Shown piece by piece: positions 9,233 to 24,200 of a stretch of DNA of 64,000 nt. The translations under genes were made by a program, and so were the position numbers. Every line of letters begins with the position of its first letter. Position 1 is the stretch's first letter. The DNA is from Leptodactylus fallax (lineage: Eukaryota > Chordata > Amphibia > Anura > Leptodactylidae): assembly GCA_947044405.1 (NCBI GenBank), contig CAMRHE010000359.1, positions 930,001-994,000 on the forward strand, in the 5' to 3' direction. A model generated the notes under the pieces. The model searched no databases. It was not told where the DNA came from and worked only from the letters and a program-made list of their open reading frames with translations.

Positions 9233-12200
9233 CTGATGTAAGCAGAAAAAAAAAAAGTTATTTCAATGGAATTTCATGAATAGGGCAACATTAACTCCTT
9301 AAGGCCAGGGCCCCATGTAGCCAAAGCCAAAAAACACCGCAGAAAAGACAGCGGTGGAAACGCATTGTGATTTTTTTTTTCCACAGCGGACTTCCTGCCC
9401 TTTATTATACCTGTATGGAATATGCCAGCGTTTCTGCAGGTACAATTGATATGCTGTGACATTGACATTGAAAACGCAGCTTTTCCGCTGTGGATTTTTT
9501 TTCTGCAGTGAGCGGATGGGATTAGCCAGAATCCCATTCACTTTGCAGGTACTGTAAAACGTTGCGTTTTTGTGATGTGGGGCCCCGGCCTAAAGAGGTT
9601 TTCTTATCTGTGCAGATTATACCCCATCCACAGGATAGGAGATAAATTGCAGATTGGTGGGAGTCTGCTCACTCTCCAGTTTCCTGATTGGTGGGGGCCC
9701 GAGCAGTTGAAACCCCCCAGTAATCTGCCAGTTATTCCCTCTCCTGTGCATAATTTACCCAGAAGGGAAATCCTTTAAACTACCTTAAACCACCAGGGCA
9801 GCTGGCATTAACCTCTCCTTTACCCTAGCAAAGCAACTCTTTAACAATGAGGGGCACTTAGCTGTGTAACAAGAAAGCAAACATGGTTACAAGAATTATG
9901 CCCCACGTAACATAAACACCGCAATTTGGCCACGGCAGAAACGCTGCGGCAAAAAGCGCTGCATTTTACAGTACCTGCAAATAAAAACAACTCTTTTGAG
10001 TTCTGTACCCTTACGGGGTTCATGAGTTTATACTACCCTAGGCCAGCAGGAAGCAAAAATTAGTTTTTTGGATCATCATGTATCCACATTCCATATATTC
10101 ACTAGTTTTTCTGACGACTAACAAAGTAATGGCAACATTTTCACTTAATAATATGCAACTTACCAACCACATCATAAATATGCTTTCTTTCTGAGAAGGC
10201 GATAAGTGTGTCCTGTAGTTCCTTGTCTAGCTGTGTATTTGTCTCTTTCTTTTTATTAATATGTTTTTCCAAGTCCTTAATAACTTGTTTGTACTGTTTC
10301 ACATTTTTTTGATGTTGCTGAAATAAAGCAGGTAAATTCATGCATCTGATGTAACTGTATGACTGCCGGTAGGCACAACATGCACATAACGGAGAATATT
10401 ACTACATAATGCATTTCACATATGTATGTCTTGTGACAGGACCAGGGGCAAAGTGCTAGGAGTATACATTTCTCCCAGGTTCTTGTGATATTCCTTCTAA
10501 AAGCACCTGGGAATGCTTGCAGTAAGAAAGAGGTGTTCCTTGCTGGAGGGTTTTACCCAAACCCTGGTAAAAGGTCTGGCTGCTGGAGTAGGCAGAGTTG
10601 GGTGTGGCTCTACTCCATTCAGGTTTTGGGATGTCTGGGGGTTAATTCTTTGGTTCCTGAAGTGTGCGTATATAAGGGTAGACAGCACACAGGTATTTGG
10701 CTCTCTCTGCTCCTGGGAAACCAATGTGAGTTAAACTGCTGTAGATTGTGTTTAGGGAGCTGTGCGGTAGGCCCAGCTCTCTCTAGTTAGATACCTGTAT
10801 TGTAGGTAGCGGCCGGACGGCTAGGATTTTATTTTGTATTGTTATTGTTTTGTTTTCCTTAAACCACTAATAAAACTGGTTGCAGCCAGTTGAACCATAC
10901 TTGGCTGGACTGGACTCTAATTGCTGTGCCAAAAAGTGCTCGTCTATCTGAGGAGACGACGATCCCTGAGCTAATCCCGTTACAGTCTTCAGAGTAGTAC
11001 AACTGGAATCAGTTTTAAGTGACTTTGTTAGAAGGATATGTACTCATATATGAGGGTAGTTTAGGACTGGGAGGAGAGAGAAAAGCTGAGCTTGGGGATT
11101 TATACTTCTCTATAATATGATTTATTCTTTAAAGAAGCTGTTTAAGGCTGGGGCCCCATATACAGGTATTAGCGGCTTTTCCTATATGATTCTATACACA
11201 GGGAGAGCTGTCAGTCACTATGTATGATAGAGAAGGCCTGTGAGTCCTGCTTCTCTTATCCATATACAGGGATTGGCAGCTTCTTCTATATGATTCTATA
11301 TACAGGGAGAGCTGTCAGTCACTATGTATGATAGAGAAGGCCTGTGAGTCCTGCTTCTCTTATCCATATACAGGGATTGGCAGCTTCTTCTATATGATTC
11401 TATATACAGGGAGAGCTGTCAATCACTAAGTATAGGAGAGAGAGCCTGTGAGTCCTGCTTCTCTTATCCATATACAGGGATTGGCGGCTTCTCCTATATG
11501 ATTCTATACACAAGGAGAGCTGTCAGTCACTATGTATAGGAGAGAAAGCCTGCAAGTTCTAGAGGCAGTTACACAGCTTTGTGTTGAAAATACCCAGATA
11601 AGATCATAGAAAACAATATATACGTAAGCTCAGCATCTCCTTTGCTATCCTATCTTCTTGTCAAATAGAAGAGCATAGGAAACTGAGCCCTACATATCCG
11701 AACAGACCACGTGTTGAGTAATTGTCATTGGTTAATATCTTGCCTAGCAAATGACAAAATGCAGAAAATTATACTATAAAATGTCCAGATGAATATTAAA
11801 TTCAATGCTTACTGATCCAGAGCCCTAGAGCAGTAAGCAATGATAGGAGCTACGCTCACCAGCACACATCTTCTGTAGAGTGAATACTGCCAGGACAAAG
11901 GGTTGCAGCACTTGTAGGATCAAGCTTGGACTGGCCAAGAGGGGAGCAGGTAAATTCCCCTCTAAGAGTCTGGGTCTGAGTCAGGGTAGGACCCCAGCCC
12001 ACCACCCCCTGCGTAAGAGGCAAATGGAACAATGCACTCACCACGCTACATATTGATACAGCATCTAAGCCTGTCTAGGCATCCATATAATTAACTACAC
12101 AGCTGCTTATTATATAGGTGCATTGGGTGACTGAGATGACATTTAGGTGCAGATGCATGCCAACCAGTATCCTCCCTCTCCAGGCTTCACCTTCTAGATG

Positions 12201-15200
12201 TCACTGTGGGGGGTTGTATCACCAACCATCTTGTAGCCTTTTGTTTTTAACTGTGTGTGCTGTATGGACACTGTTTACAGAGCTATGATGGACCTACTGA
12301 GAGGGCCCGCAAGGTAAAAACATTCCAAGGCAAGTGGGTGGCAGCAAGTTACTAGTGAAAAAAAAATGTGCATTTTTAGGAATCTGTGAATGGGGGCAGG
12401 TAATATTGGCATGTAGCTGTACAGTCCTCCGTCCTCCGATGGTCCTAGACATCCCAGTTGAACACCGGGCAGGATACAAACAGCTACTGCCTCCCCCTCC
12501 CTTTCCTGAGCAATCTCTAATGCTCATCAAAAACAGTGATGTTACTAAAATAAAATCCTTCACGTTTCATCTGATCATAAACTGTTCCATGCTTTAATCC
12601 CTAAAACGTACCTTCTCTTGAACATTGATGGTTTCTTCCAGGATTTGCATCTGATTAGATATGCGAGCATCGTAGTTTGTTTCATTGAGGAACTACACAA
12701 AAACATAATTTCAATCAAAAAGCAGATAATGTGCAATATCTTATAGGATAATGTGATATAACAGCCTATGAGACAGTATCAGCATATCACATAGTGTCAT
12801 AGTCTATGATACAGTATGTTGAGTTTCCTGGTTGTCATGGGAATGTCCCTAAGGATCTACAAATGCATCGGCAAATAACAAGACACACGCAACATAAGGT
12901 TTACAACATGTATTGCGGAAAGCCAAGAATGGCTACGAAAGGAATGGGAAACATAGAAGAAGTTCTTATACTTCTCCCTTCTGCTCAATCCACTCTGGGC
13001 TTTGGCTCACAAAAAAATCTGCATTTCCGCAATGTGGGTCTTTAGCCTCATGTAGATTTAGTTGCAGATTCGCAGCAGATATCACCTCTGCTACATTACA
13101 TGTGAAAACTCTTAAGGGCTGAGTGGTTGGTGGGTATCCTGATGGAGACTTGGGTTTGGTGGTGGTATATGACATTGAGTGACAAGTGAGTCTGAGTATG
13201 GTGTCTATGTGGTGGTGGCTGCTGTATTTATCGTACCCCTGACTAAAACTGACTATTTTGTAGATTTGCTATTTGCATATCAATGTGCCATGTTTAGTAG
13301 TGTTATTCTGCTACCATAATGTCTGGATATGGAGAAATCTACAGTGAAAATCGGAACATAAGAGGCATTCTGCTTATTTGAAAATGTGTAGTATGCATGT
13401 TTTTGCCCATGTGGATAAGATCTTTAAAATCTTACCCACTTGTCTTGTTAAACAATCCAACGTGGTTTTAGTTGCACAAGTCCACAGCAAATCTTACACA
13501 TGTAAATTCAACCTTAAGCCTTATTCGGATGAATGTCAAAATGGACGTTTTAAAAAAATATTGATTACAGTGTGTCTATTCACATGTCCATTTTTTTGAC
13601 AGTTCCATCTGGATCTATTAATGGACTCAAGTCTATGAAGAATCTGTGAAAATGGTTCCCAGGCGGATGCTAAACGGCTGTGAGAAAACAGACCATTTCA
13701 TCCATTTTTCATGGCAATTGTTATACACGGTCGTCTGAATATAGCCTCAGGTTGTAATCTCATGTCATTGTGAAAATGTTTGGCACATATGCCAAGAAAG
13801 CTCCTGGCACGTATAAACCAAACTTATCCATAAATCACATTCACTTAATGGAGGCTACAAGAGTCCTTTTGCTTTTCGCTGGTCCAGTACGTGCCAATAC
13901 TTTATTTTTCAGCTGTATACTATTGATTATACTTTGCTATACAGTGAGCGACCACATAAAGAACAAATACTGTGTGATCTACTTTGTAGACTAAACATTG
14001 TGGCCAAAGTGCATAGACTGGTGCCTTCTATCAGAGGTACACGTCACAGAATACTCCCTACGTGTACCTCAGATGGAAGGCTCTGGCCAGATGTGAACAC
14101 AGCCATACTTGGGTGTGCAGAAGTCTGGGATGTGCGCTGGTATGAAGATACCCCAGAAATGGCTTCCATACTGTTAGTCTAGTATTAGCATTGTAGATAG
14201 TTCTGCATCCCTAAATATATTAGTTGATTATTTTATCAATTAATTTTAGCAGATCATACTGTCTGAATTTCTTTTGTCACACGAAGCATTGTAATATCTC
14301 TGGACTTCTTCTTCAAGTCTTCCATCTCCATTCGTATCTTTTTATGTTCCCACTCAAGCTGGAAGATTCCTTTTCGGAAATCTTTGCTTTCCACCATGCT
14401 TGCTATTTTCTGTTCTCCTAGACCCTGGGTACACCAGTAAGTAGAGACAAAAGTTACATGTAATGTAGATGGTATTATCTCTAGGTTGTTCTGAAAAAAA
14501 TTATTTTCATACAAATCAGATATGTCATGAAAAAGTCTGACATACATAGCTCAAATGCTGAGAACTGATAGGTGTCAACCAAAAACTGCACACAGGCATT
14601 TGTCTGGCAAGGAGAAGGTGTGGGTGTTTTCATGAAATGACCCTCAGATTAGACTTTTTAGGAGACCTTTTTTTGGTTTGCCATAAAGGTCTTGTGTGGG
14701 ACAACCTCTGTATTGTAACAATATAATATTCTATTCTAGTAATATTGTAGCTCAGGTGGGATCAGAACAGACTGGCCAGGGCACAACTTGCATCATTTTG
14801 GTTGTCTAAACATGCACGTGAATTCTATGAGGGAGAGATTGAAGAGTGAAAGTGACCATACACCTTCAATAGCTGTCAAATGGACAGCCAAAACTGCAAC
14901 TTTCACCCTAAAAGATAAGACATACTGTACTTTCTTAAAGCGTACCTCCAGTTATAAAACAACTTTTTATAAATGAGTAAGTACAGGTGAATGTAAGAAA
15001 CTTTGTAATATATCTTATTATAGAAATCTTATTAGGCTGTTCTTCTGCTCCTTATCTTCAGTCACATTGTTCATAGGAGGCTGCTGCTAGCCTGATTCTC
15101 TGCAGTGATAAAGTGTTATCTTAAAGATTCAGTGGAGTCTGAATAGCGGCCTAACTGAGAGTGTAGCAAAGAGTAGCACTAGCAACAATTTATATGATTG

Positions 15201-18200
15201 CCAGTACTCTCCCTCCCCCCTCCCCTCTCCATAGACTAATATGATAAAAGTAACTCAGTCTAATAAATGGAGAAGGCAAGACATTTCTTTAATAAGATAT
15301 ATTACAAAGTATCTTCTATTCACTTGTACTTGTCAATTATAAAGTTACGCTTTAAGCCCTAAACAGAGAAATGACAATGTTATTGCTGCATCCAACATTA
15401 GTACAAACACACATCATTAACATTTATATCTATTACAAGGAGCAGCGCCTACAATAAAGTCAGCCTCCCCATGTCCATTGTTTAATGTGTTATCTACCCG
15501 TATATTGCTGTTTAGATCTTCTATGACACTCCTGTGCAGAAGTATGGCATCCATATAGCTGGGAATTAAGTCCGTGTTCTCCACTTCCACCTGACCTTGT
15601 TTTAATATGAACTGGACAGTCAGATCGAGCTGAAACTTCATTTTCTCATTTCGCAATCTGAAACCAAGCCGGTAGTTGAGAGAGATGTATATGTTATAGA
15701 ATGCATGATAACGTATAATAATTACATAATGCTAAATACTAGGATGTAAGTGTGGAAAGATGAGCAGCTTCTGGACACAGGTCAGGTTGTACAGACTCTG
15801 TTGCATCCAGCTTGCAAATAGATATTACCTTACAGTTCTCATTATTATTAAAATATTATTGCCTATTATGGAATAAATGGACACAGGATGCTGATATATC
15901 AGATATACATACGGTATCCAACACTTATTAAAAGGAATCTTTCACCAGGAAACTCAATATCAAACCAGGCACAATGCATTGTAGAGGGCATTATACTGAG
16001 AACCATCATTACCTTTAGCTGAACATCGTCTCCTTGAAAAAGCTGTTTCATTAATATGCAAATGAGCCTTAAAAGGAGTCTGTCACCAAGGTGAAGCATA
16101 TTAAACAGCAACACAGATAGGTCAGGCTCACCTGAATGTTACGCTTTTTTCCCAATGAAAATTTTTGCCTTTGTTGCCCCCCACTGATCTTATACACCCC
16201 CCTTCCCTCCTCATTTCTTTGAGGCCCAGGGAGATATGTTGAAATCTCAACTGGCCCTGTGTTCTCGTGTTCACGCTGGGAGCGAGCCAGATCCTGCAAG
16301 GACCCTATTTCCATTTTTCAAAACCTGAAGCTATGGCATGCTCCCATTGCACTTGAGTCTCATATTTATATTCCAAAAATGTCTTTTTCAAGGAACTGAT
16401 GCATCTATTGGACTATCTAAAGGTAAGATGATGTCCCCTAAAGTGCTCTAAGGCTGGTGTGATATTAATATTCCTGGTGACAGACTATCTTTAAAACCTG
16501 TTAGTTACATGTTGAGTTCTTGCATACTATCTTCAATGTCCTGCCGTGTTCCTTCATCTTCTTCAATTCTTTTATGTAGAAATTCCTGCATCTCAGCTAG
16601 GACCAGGGCTTTGCGCTTTACCTACACCAGGTAAGATGTAAATTAGCACAATAGGATATATGCACAGTACATTGAGTATATAAGTGGAAACATGCTGGGA
16701 GACATCAGTAAGTTTTATTGTGCAAGGAAAGATCAAACTGCAGCCTCCACTGCAAAATGGATATAAAAATACATGTTATCAGGATACGTATGTGTGTTAT
16801 ATGGCAAAGGTTAGCCTATGGGTTCAGGAATATAGGCAATAGGTAGTGTCACTGGATGCTGTATACAGGATAAGTTCCTCATAGAAGTTGGTAGAGATCT
16901 GAACCTTTGAATTTGTGCACACCTAGCAGTTCACTTTCTATAATATTCTTTAGTTTTTCTAAAAGAAAAAAAAATGATACTAAAGACATACTAAGCAGGA
17001 CATTACCCATTTGAAACCAATACAGCACAGTGAATACGGGCACCCTTATAGATACTTGTTGTGTATGAGGTCTCTATGTCCACATGTAGTGGGATTGCTG
17101 CAGATTTTATATCTGGATTTGCAGGTGTAAAATCTGCAGTGGAATACAGATGTGGCAAAGCGGATGAGATCTGTGAAGATGCTACAACTGCTCATGTTGT
17201 GGAAAAATATTGGTGGATAAACTGACGTGGTGTAAACGTTACATGGGCAGCATGCCAACGTTTCTGTAGATTTTCACAGCAGATTTAATCATTTGCAATG
17301 CACAGGGTGAAATCTGTGACAAAATCCATATGTGTGATATAAAGATTTCACCACAAAATTTGCAGCGAAATCCATGATATATTTTTCCAGTATGAGTGGA
17401 TGCACCTGAAAAGACCTGGTAGCTTACCAATAGTTATGACACGTAATTCACAATGCTTATGAGAATCCAACAGTAAGGAGGCCAGAGTAGACAATTCAAT
17501 ATAACAAAATATCACTTATACTACGTGCTTCATAGAATACAGATGATAGGTTGGTTATTGATTTCTGTTACATACTTGTTGTTCATATTCCAATTTTGAC
17601 CTCCGTGCCAGACAGAATCGCTGCCACACAGGAAGATCCAGCCCTTCTGGCATATGCTCCGTAGCATCAAGTTCATCCATAGCTTTCATTAGCTGAACAA
17701 CTGAGTCATTATGAGCTTTTGCTGATCCTGGTCGATCACCAAATGGCGCCTCACTTTCTGTCTGAGTCCTGAGTCGCTGAACTCTACGAGAGAGAATATA
17801 GCTGATTTATACCAGACATTGCTGGTGACAGGTCAACCAAGAGAAACCTTTCCCTCAATAAATGTACCTCGGCCTTTTTTTGTACAGTTTATAAAGCTGG
17901 TCCACAAGGTGAGCTGAGACATCAGAAAATTCTTTCTTAAATCCACGATCTAACAACTAAAACCAGAACAAATGCCTTAGTGTCAATACAGAAGTTAGCA
18001 CTTGAGTTTTCATACATAATACACTTGTTTTTACCTTATCTTCTGCCACAAGATTGTCGTAAGATTCCCTAAAAGACTCCACCGCAGCTTTGAAAGTCTT
18101 CACGAGGTCAGATGTTTGATTCTGTAACAGATATACTTTTTATTCCTGACTTCATCCTACTATTCCCACCATTGTAATACACCATCAGACAATATTTAAA

Positions 18201-21200
18201 TCATGGATTTAAGGCATAACTAAACTTTCAAACACTTTTGATTTTCTGGCAGTATTTGTGTCATTAATAAATTTTGCAATATACTGTGTTGACAAATTTT
18301 GTCTCCTTTCTGTGAAATCCTCCATTTCTTTCTTTGTTCCCTTGCTTCTCTATTGAGAGCTGTACCTACTTCTCATTGTGTACAATGTACCCGCTTATGT
18401 GATAGGCAGGGAAAATAAAAGGGGGTTGCTTCAATCATTCAATCTCCTCTTTCATATGACACCAGAATCATGTGCATGCTCATATGTATGAGATATAGAT
18501 GTATGAAGTGACTCTCCCCCACCCTTATTTTCCCTGAATTACACACAAGCCCATACACCGTACACAGTGTGAATCAGGGGTCAGCTTTCAATAGAGAAGC
18601 AAGGAAAAGCATAAAATCTGTTACAATATTAAGGGCACAAATGTTGTCTGAACGTTTAGATATACTTTAAACTAACAATAGTTTGAAAAAAAAAATTTGT
18701 CATTATCCACATAAACAAAACAAAATGTGAAATACTCAAGTTTTCACACTAACCACTACAGTGGTCAGAATAGGCTGGTGTTTCCTGTTTTCAGTAGCTT
18801 ACTTGCCAGCTTTGTAGTACAGACTGTGACAAAGCTTAGCCACTTCTTTCTTAAAGAGAACCTTTCAAGTCCTCAAAGATCTGCAAATTCAGCACACTGT
18901 CGGCTTTCCCGATACATGCCCCGGTGCTAAAGATATCAGTGCCGTTACTGCACCAATATCTCCCCACTGTCAGAAGGGCAGGCCTTACAGTTCAGCGCCA
19001 TAGCTGGGCGGTAAGGAACGACTTCCCCTGACAGTACAAGTGTATAGTAGTATAATGTTGTACCGTGTTAGCCATAAAAAGTAGTGGAAGTGGCCTTTCA
19101 CCCTTAGGACTCATCGTCTCTTCCCCACCTCCCACGTTCCATCTATTATTATTGTGTTCTTAATTAACCGTTGTATGTAATACACCAGCTCATCTGATCG
19201 TTTGGTTAATGATTGTTTTGTCATGCACATTGTCTTTAACTATGTATATTCACTGGCATTATTGGAAAAACCAATAAAATGTTAATTATAAAAAAAGAAA
19301 AAAAAAAAAAAAAAGTAGTGGAAGAGTGAAGAAATCAGGCGATACCTTTTAGATACTGAGTATATTTGATGGTGAGCTTTCGAGAGTACTAGCTGTCTTC
19401 TTTAGACATGGTGTTATACAAGAAACTGAAAATTCACAGACTTTTTATACACAAAAGACATGGACCTTCAAAGGATCTTAGAATCTTTAAAAATAACAAA
19501 ATGCAATATAAGCAGAGAAGTTATTTACAACAGGTCAGGAAATAAACAGTCTGGAAACTTGTGGGGCATGACGGAGGGATCAGTAATTCTTGCTGTTATC
19601 CGTTTGCTATCAAGTGGTGATTTGTGACCCTCACAGTTCATACATAGTGTGACATGAAACTGGCGTGAATATGAAGTCCAAATTGCAGAGTTTGAAATTT
19701 TTGCATTAACTTATATTCCCATTCCTTTCTCTCCCTCTTAAAATTTGCCATTAAAACCACAAATCTTCAACAGGGGGGTTTTTCCGGGGGGAAGGGGGGG
19801 GGGGGGGGGGCTTTCAACAGAGTGGTTTTCTCCGGAAAAATTTGCCCCCCCCGAAAAAATTTTTTTTTTTTTTATATAACTGTAATTTTATTGAAAAATT
19901 TTTCATTAACAAGGAATAAAGAAAAAACAAAAAAACAATAATAATCAAACAAACAGGAAGCATTGAGGTAAATAGAGGCTATCTGCCTCCTCCCCCTAAG
20001 CAATATGCATTTAAATTAAGCAGTGAACAAGGGAGGGGGGGAATGGAGGGATTAAGAAGACAAGGGTAGGACCAAAGGGAGGGGGGGGGGAGGGAAGGAG
20101 AGGACTAGAGATCAGAGACCCTGTAATGTACAATACATGTCCCAGGGTGCCCAAATAGCCCCAAAGGCTTCCCGTGAATTATGTAGGCCAGCAGTCAGGT
20201 ATTCAAGACTCCTCACATCCTTCATTCTAGCCACAAGCTCAAGACTAGATGGGGGACTCACCTTCTTCCAGTTTCTAGCTATGAGAGTTTTAGCTGCAGT
20301 ACAAAGATGCAAGAAAAGCCTGGATGACTTATTGCTCAGGTGTCTGGGGGGAAGGTTCAGGAGATAAAGAAGAGGGTCAAGAGGAACCTCTTGCAAAAAG
20401 AGAGCAGTCGTCAGAGTCCTGACCTCCCTCCAAAAACCGAGGATGAGAGGGCACGTCCAAAAGATATGGTGCAGGGTACCCACCGCAGCTCCACAGCGCC
20501 AGCACCATGGGGGAACTAATGGGTTTAAAGTATGAAGGAGAGCCGGAGTATGATACCAATGCATCAACAGCTTATACTGCGTTTCCCTAAACGTAATGCA
20601 CTGAGATGATTTCTGGGCCCGAGACCATACAATCCGCCACTGTTCCTGGGAGATGGGTTTACCCACCGCCTCCTCCCATTTAAGCATATAGCGATGATTA
20701 ACAGGAGAGCCTGTAGTTTGTGAGTTAAGAAGTTGGTAAATAGAGGATATAAAGCCCCTAGTGGACGTGCCTGCACGGCAAATCTTTTCAAAAGCGGTGG
20801 GGAGTGACACCTTAAGAGACCCATGGAGGGAGCGGACAAAGTGAACCACCTGCAAGTAATGGAACCATTCAGTACTTGGCAGGTTTTGATTAGCTGTAAG
20901 ATAAGCAAAGGACCTGAGTTCCAAGGTTCCAGGGTCAACCATATCAGCAATCCGGTAAAGGCCAGCTTCAGACCACACTTTAGTCATGGCAGAAGTCAGG
21001 CTCTCTGGGAGAAGGGGGTTGTATAGTATGGAGACCATAGATGAGCGCGGGGACATCAGGGAGAATCTAGCACAACAGGTAGACCAGATAGATCTAGTAA
21101 ACCGAATGGGGCCCAACAGGTACGAGGCAGGGGGGTGGGGGGGGGAGCTGACCCACAGAAGCGCGTTAGGATGCATGGGTGCCAGCCATAGCTTCTCTAC

Positions 21201-24200
21201 CTGCACCCATCTGGTGTATGCTGGCATAGCCGCCCAGAATGGGATATGGCGTAAGTGGGCCGCCCAGTAATAATGTAACAGATGTGGGACAGCCATACCC
21301 CCAGACCCCCTATCCGCCAGCATAACAGATCTAGGTATTCGGTGTCGTTTTGCTTTCCAGATAAACTGGAAGATAGCTTTCTGTAGGTTCCGTAATTCTC
21401 CCCGAGGTATCGCGACTGGGAGAGTCTCGAAAAAATACAGTAGCTTCGGGAGGAGAGTCATCTTGACCGCAGCAATTCTCCCCAAAAGGGAGATAGGCAA
21501 GGGTTGCCATTTGTCCAATAGGGCTCTTAGCTCACAAAACAACCGCGGGTAGTTTGCCGAGTAGAGGGTCGCATAGGAAGTGGATATATGGACTCCCAGG
21601 TAGCGGATAGAGGACTCCCGCCACTGGAAATCGTAATTACTGCGGAGGAGAAGGAGAAGGTCCCGTGGGATGTTAAGTGGGAGTGCCTCAGTCTTCGCGG
21701 GGTTCACCTTATACCCTGAGAGATCACCATAGGTCTCTAGCGAGCGCAGCAAGTTTGGAAGGGTAGTATGAGGGGAGGTGAGAGTGAGGAGTACATCGTC
21801 CGCAAAGAGAGATATCTTAAATTCCTTATCTTGGACCATGATGCCCTTGATATTAGGGTCTCGCCTAATCTTGGCCGCTAGCGGTTCAATGCAGAGGGCA
21901 AATATGATGGGTGACAGGGGGCAACCCTGCCTAGTGCCATTTCGAATAGGGAAGGAGGGCGAAGATGCATGGGGAAGCTTGATTGCTGTTGAGGGTAAGG
22001 AGTAAAGGGCCTGGATAGCTGTGAGAAAAGGTCCCGTAAGCCCGAACGCCTTAAGCGTAGTATGCATAAACGACCAATTTATTTGGTCAAAAGCCTTTTC
22101 AGCGTCCAGGCTCAAGAGAAGGGCCGGGGTAGAATAATGATTGGCCACCTCCACCAAATCCACAGTCCTCCTGGTGTTGTCACCACCCTGACGACAGGGG
22201 ATGAATCCCACCTGGTCCTTATGGACAAGCAGAGGGAGCCAAGCATTCAGTCTATTGGCTAAGAGTTTGGTGAAAAGTTTCAGGTCCGTGTTCAGCAAAG
22301 CAATCGGTCGGTAGTTAGCACAATCCTGCAAGTCCTTACCCGGTTTAGGGACCAATGTGAGTAGTGAAGAGAGCATAGTCGGGGGTATAGGGGAACCTGA
22401 AAGGAAGGAATTGAAGAGGGACAATAGATGAGCAGAGAGTTCACCCTGGAAAACCTTATAATAATTGTAAGTGAACCCATCTGGGCCTGGGGCTTTCCCA
22501 TTTGGGAGGTCCCTCAGGACCCCTTCTAGTTCCTCCCTGGTGATGGGGGTGTTCAGGGAGGTTAGGGCCTCAGGAGGAAGGCGTGGGAGACAACAATCCT
22601 TTAAATAGTCTTCCAGTAGTGTTGAGTCATCCCCAGGGAGTAGTGCTCGTGGGGGGGGTAAGTCATACAGCTTAGAGTAGTAAGAGTGGAACGCCAGCGC
22701 CACAGCATCAGGGTGATGTTGAAGAGTACCCGCGGGGTCACGGACAGAGTGTGGTGTGGAAGAGGCCCGATGATCCCTGAGGGTTCCTGCCAGGAGGGTA
22801 TGAGATTTATTACCTCGTTCAAAAAACCGCTGACGGGTATAAAGGAGAAGTCGTTCCACATGGCGGGTCTCCAAATCACGGAGGTCCGCCCGGGCCAGGA
22901 CCAAACGGCGAAGAACCCCCAGGGATGGATGCGCTGCCAAAGTCGTCGTAAGGGACCGAATACGGGCTTGGAGGAGCTGTTCCTGGGCCTGTCTGTCCCT
23001 TTTAAGCCTAGAAGCCAATGCGATACAGCATCCTCTCATGACCGCCTTATGGGCTTCCCAGAGAATGGCAAGAGAGTCTACCGAGCCTAAGTTGTCCCTA
23101 AAATAATCTATCAAGTGTGTGCGCAGGGTCTCGAGGGAGGTCGGCGAATTGAGCAGTGTTTCGTTAAGACGCCAATGACATTGGCGAGTAGGCACTGGAG
23201 TCGTAGATAAGGTAACCACGACTGGGGCATGATCAGACTAGGTGAGAGGGCCAATGTTCGTGTCCCTAAGCAAACGAAGAGCGGGAGCATTTCCAAAGAA
23301 GTAGTCAATGCGGGTGTGAGTGTTATGAGGGTGAGAAAAGAAGGTGTAGGAGCGCGCCGTAGGATTGTCCACTCGCCAAAGGTCATACAAAGAGTGGGCG
23401 CGGATCAGCCTGCGGAACTCCCTTGCAAGTTGGGCCAACCTATGGGGGGTTGGGCCCTGGGGTAACGCCAGACGATCCGCCCGTTCAGAGAAGACCATGT
23501 TAAAGTCTCCCCCCACCAGCCAAGCTGATGGTGGGAGAGCGCGCAGACGGGAGAATACCCGGCGCAAGAACGGGATCTGTGCTGAATTGGGGGCATAGAC
23601 ATTGCATAAAACAATCGGGGCACCATAAAGGAGCCCCTCCAAGATAACAAACCGGCCACCTGGGTCTATGTGGGAAGTCGTCACTGTAATTGGGCAGGAT
23701 CGAGAAAGAAGGATAGCCACCCCAGCTCTGCGTCGATTGTGGAAGGCTGAAAAAGCTACGGGAAAATAATGCTTAGCGAAGGCAAAAGTACCAGCGCGGT
23801 CAAAATGAGTCTCCTGAAGAAACGCCACATCCGCTCGTAAGGAGCGGAGTTCTCTAAGGACATGGCGCCTTTTAATGTTGGAACCCAGGCCCTTGACATT
23901 AATTGTCACGCACCTAACCATTGGGACCCAGGATTGGAGGACAGTGGCGGATTGCAATAAGCTCACCCATCTCACATGACGCTGGCAAGTTTCCCTCGGA
24001 GAGGCAAAAGGGCAATCCACAAACAGGAACCCAAAGTCGAGGCAGGGTCTCTAGATCAGGGAGGGGGGGGGAAAGAGAGGGAGGGAGGGAGGCAAAAGAC
24101 ATCATAAATGACAAAGTAAAAATAAAAACAGTTAAACAATACTTTGTGGGCGAGGCTAAGTCACTCGCCTGGGGACCAATGAGGGCAGCCAGAGGTCCAA

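Noticed and set aside
11156..11570. CRISPR-like array
   Set aside because: Four adjoining 104-bp units without spacers in a vertebrate intron; a simple tandem repeat.
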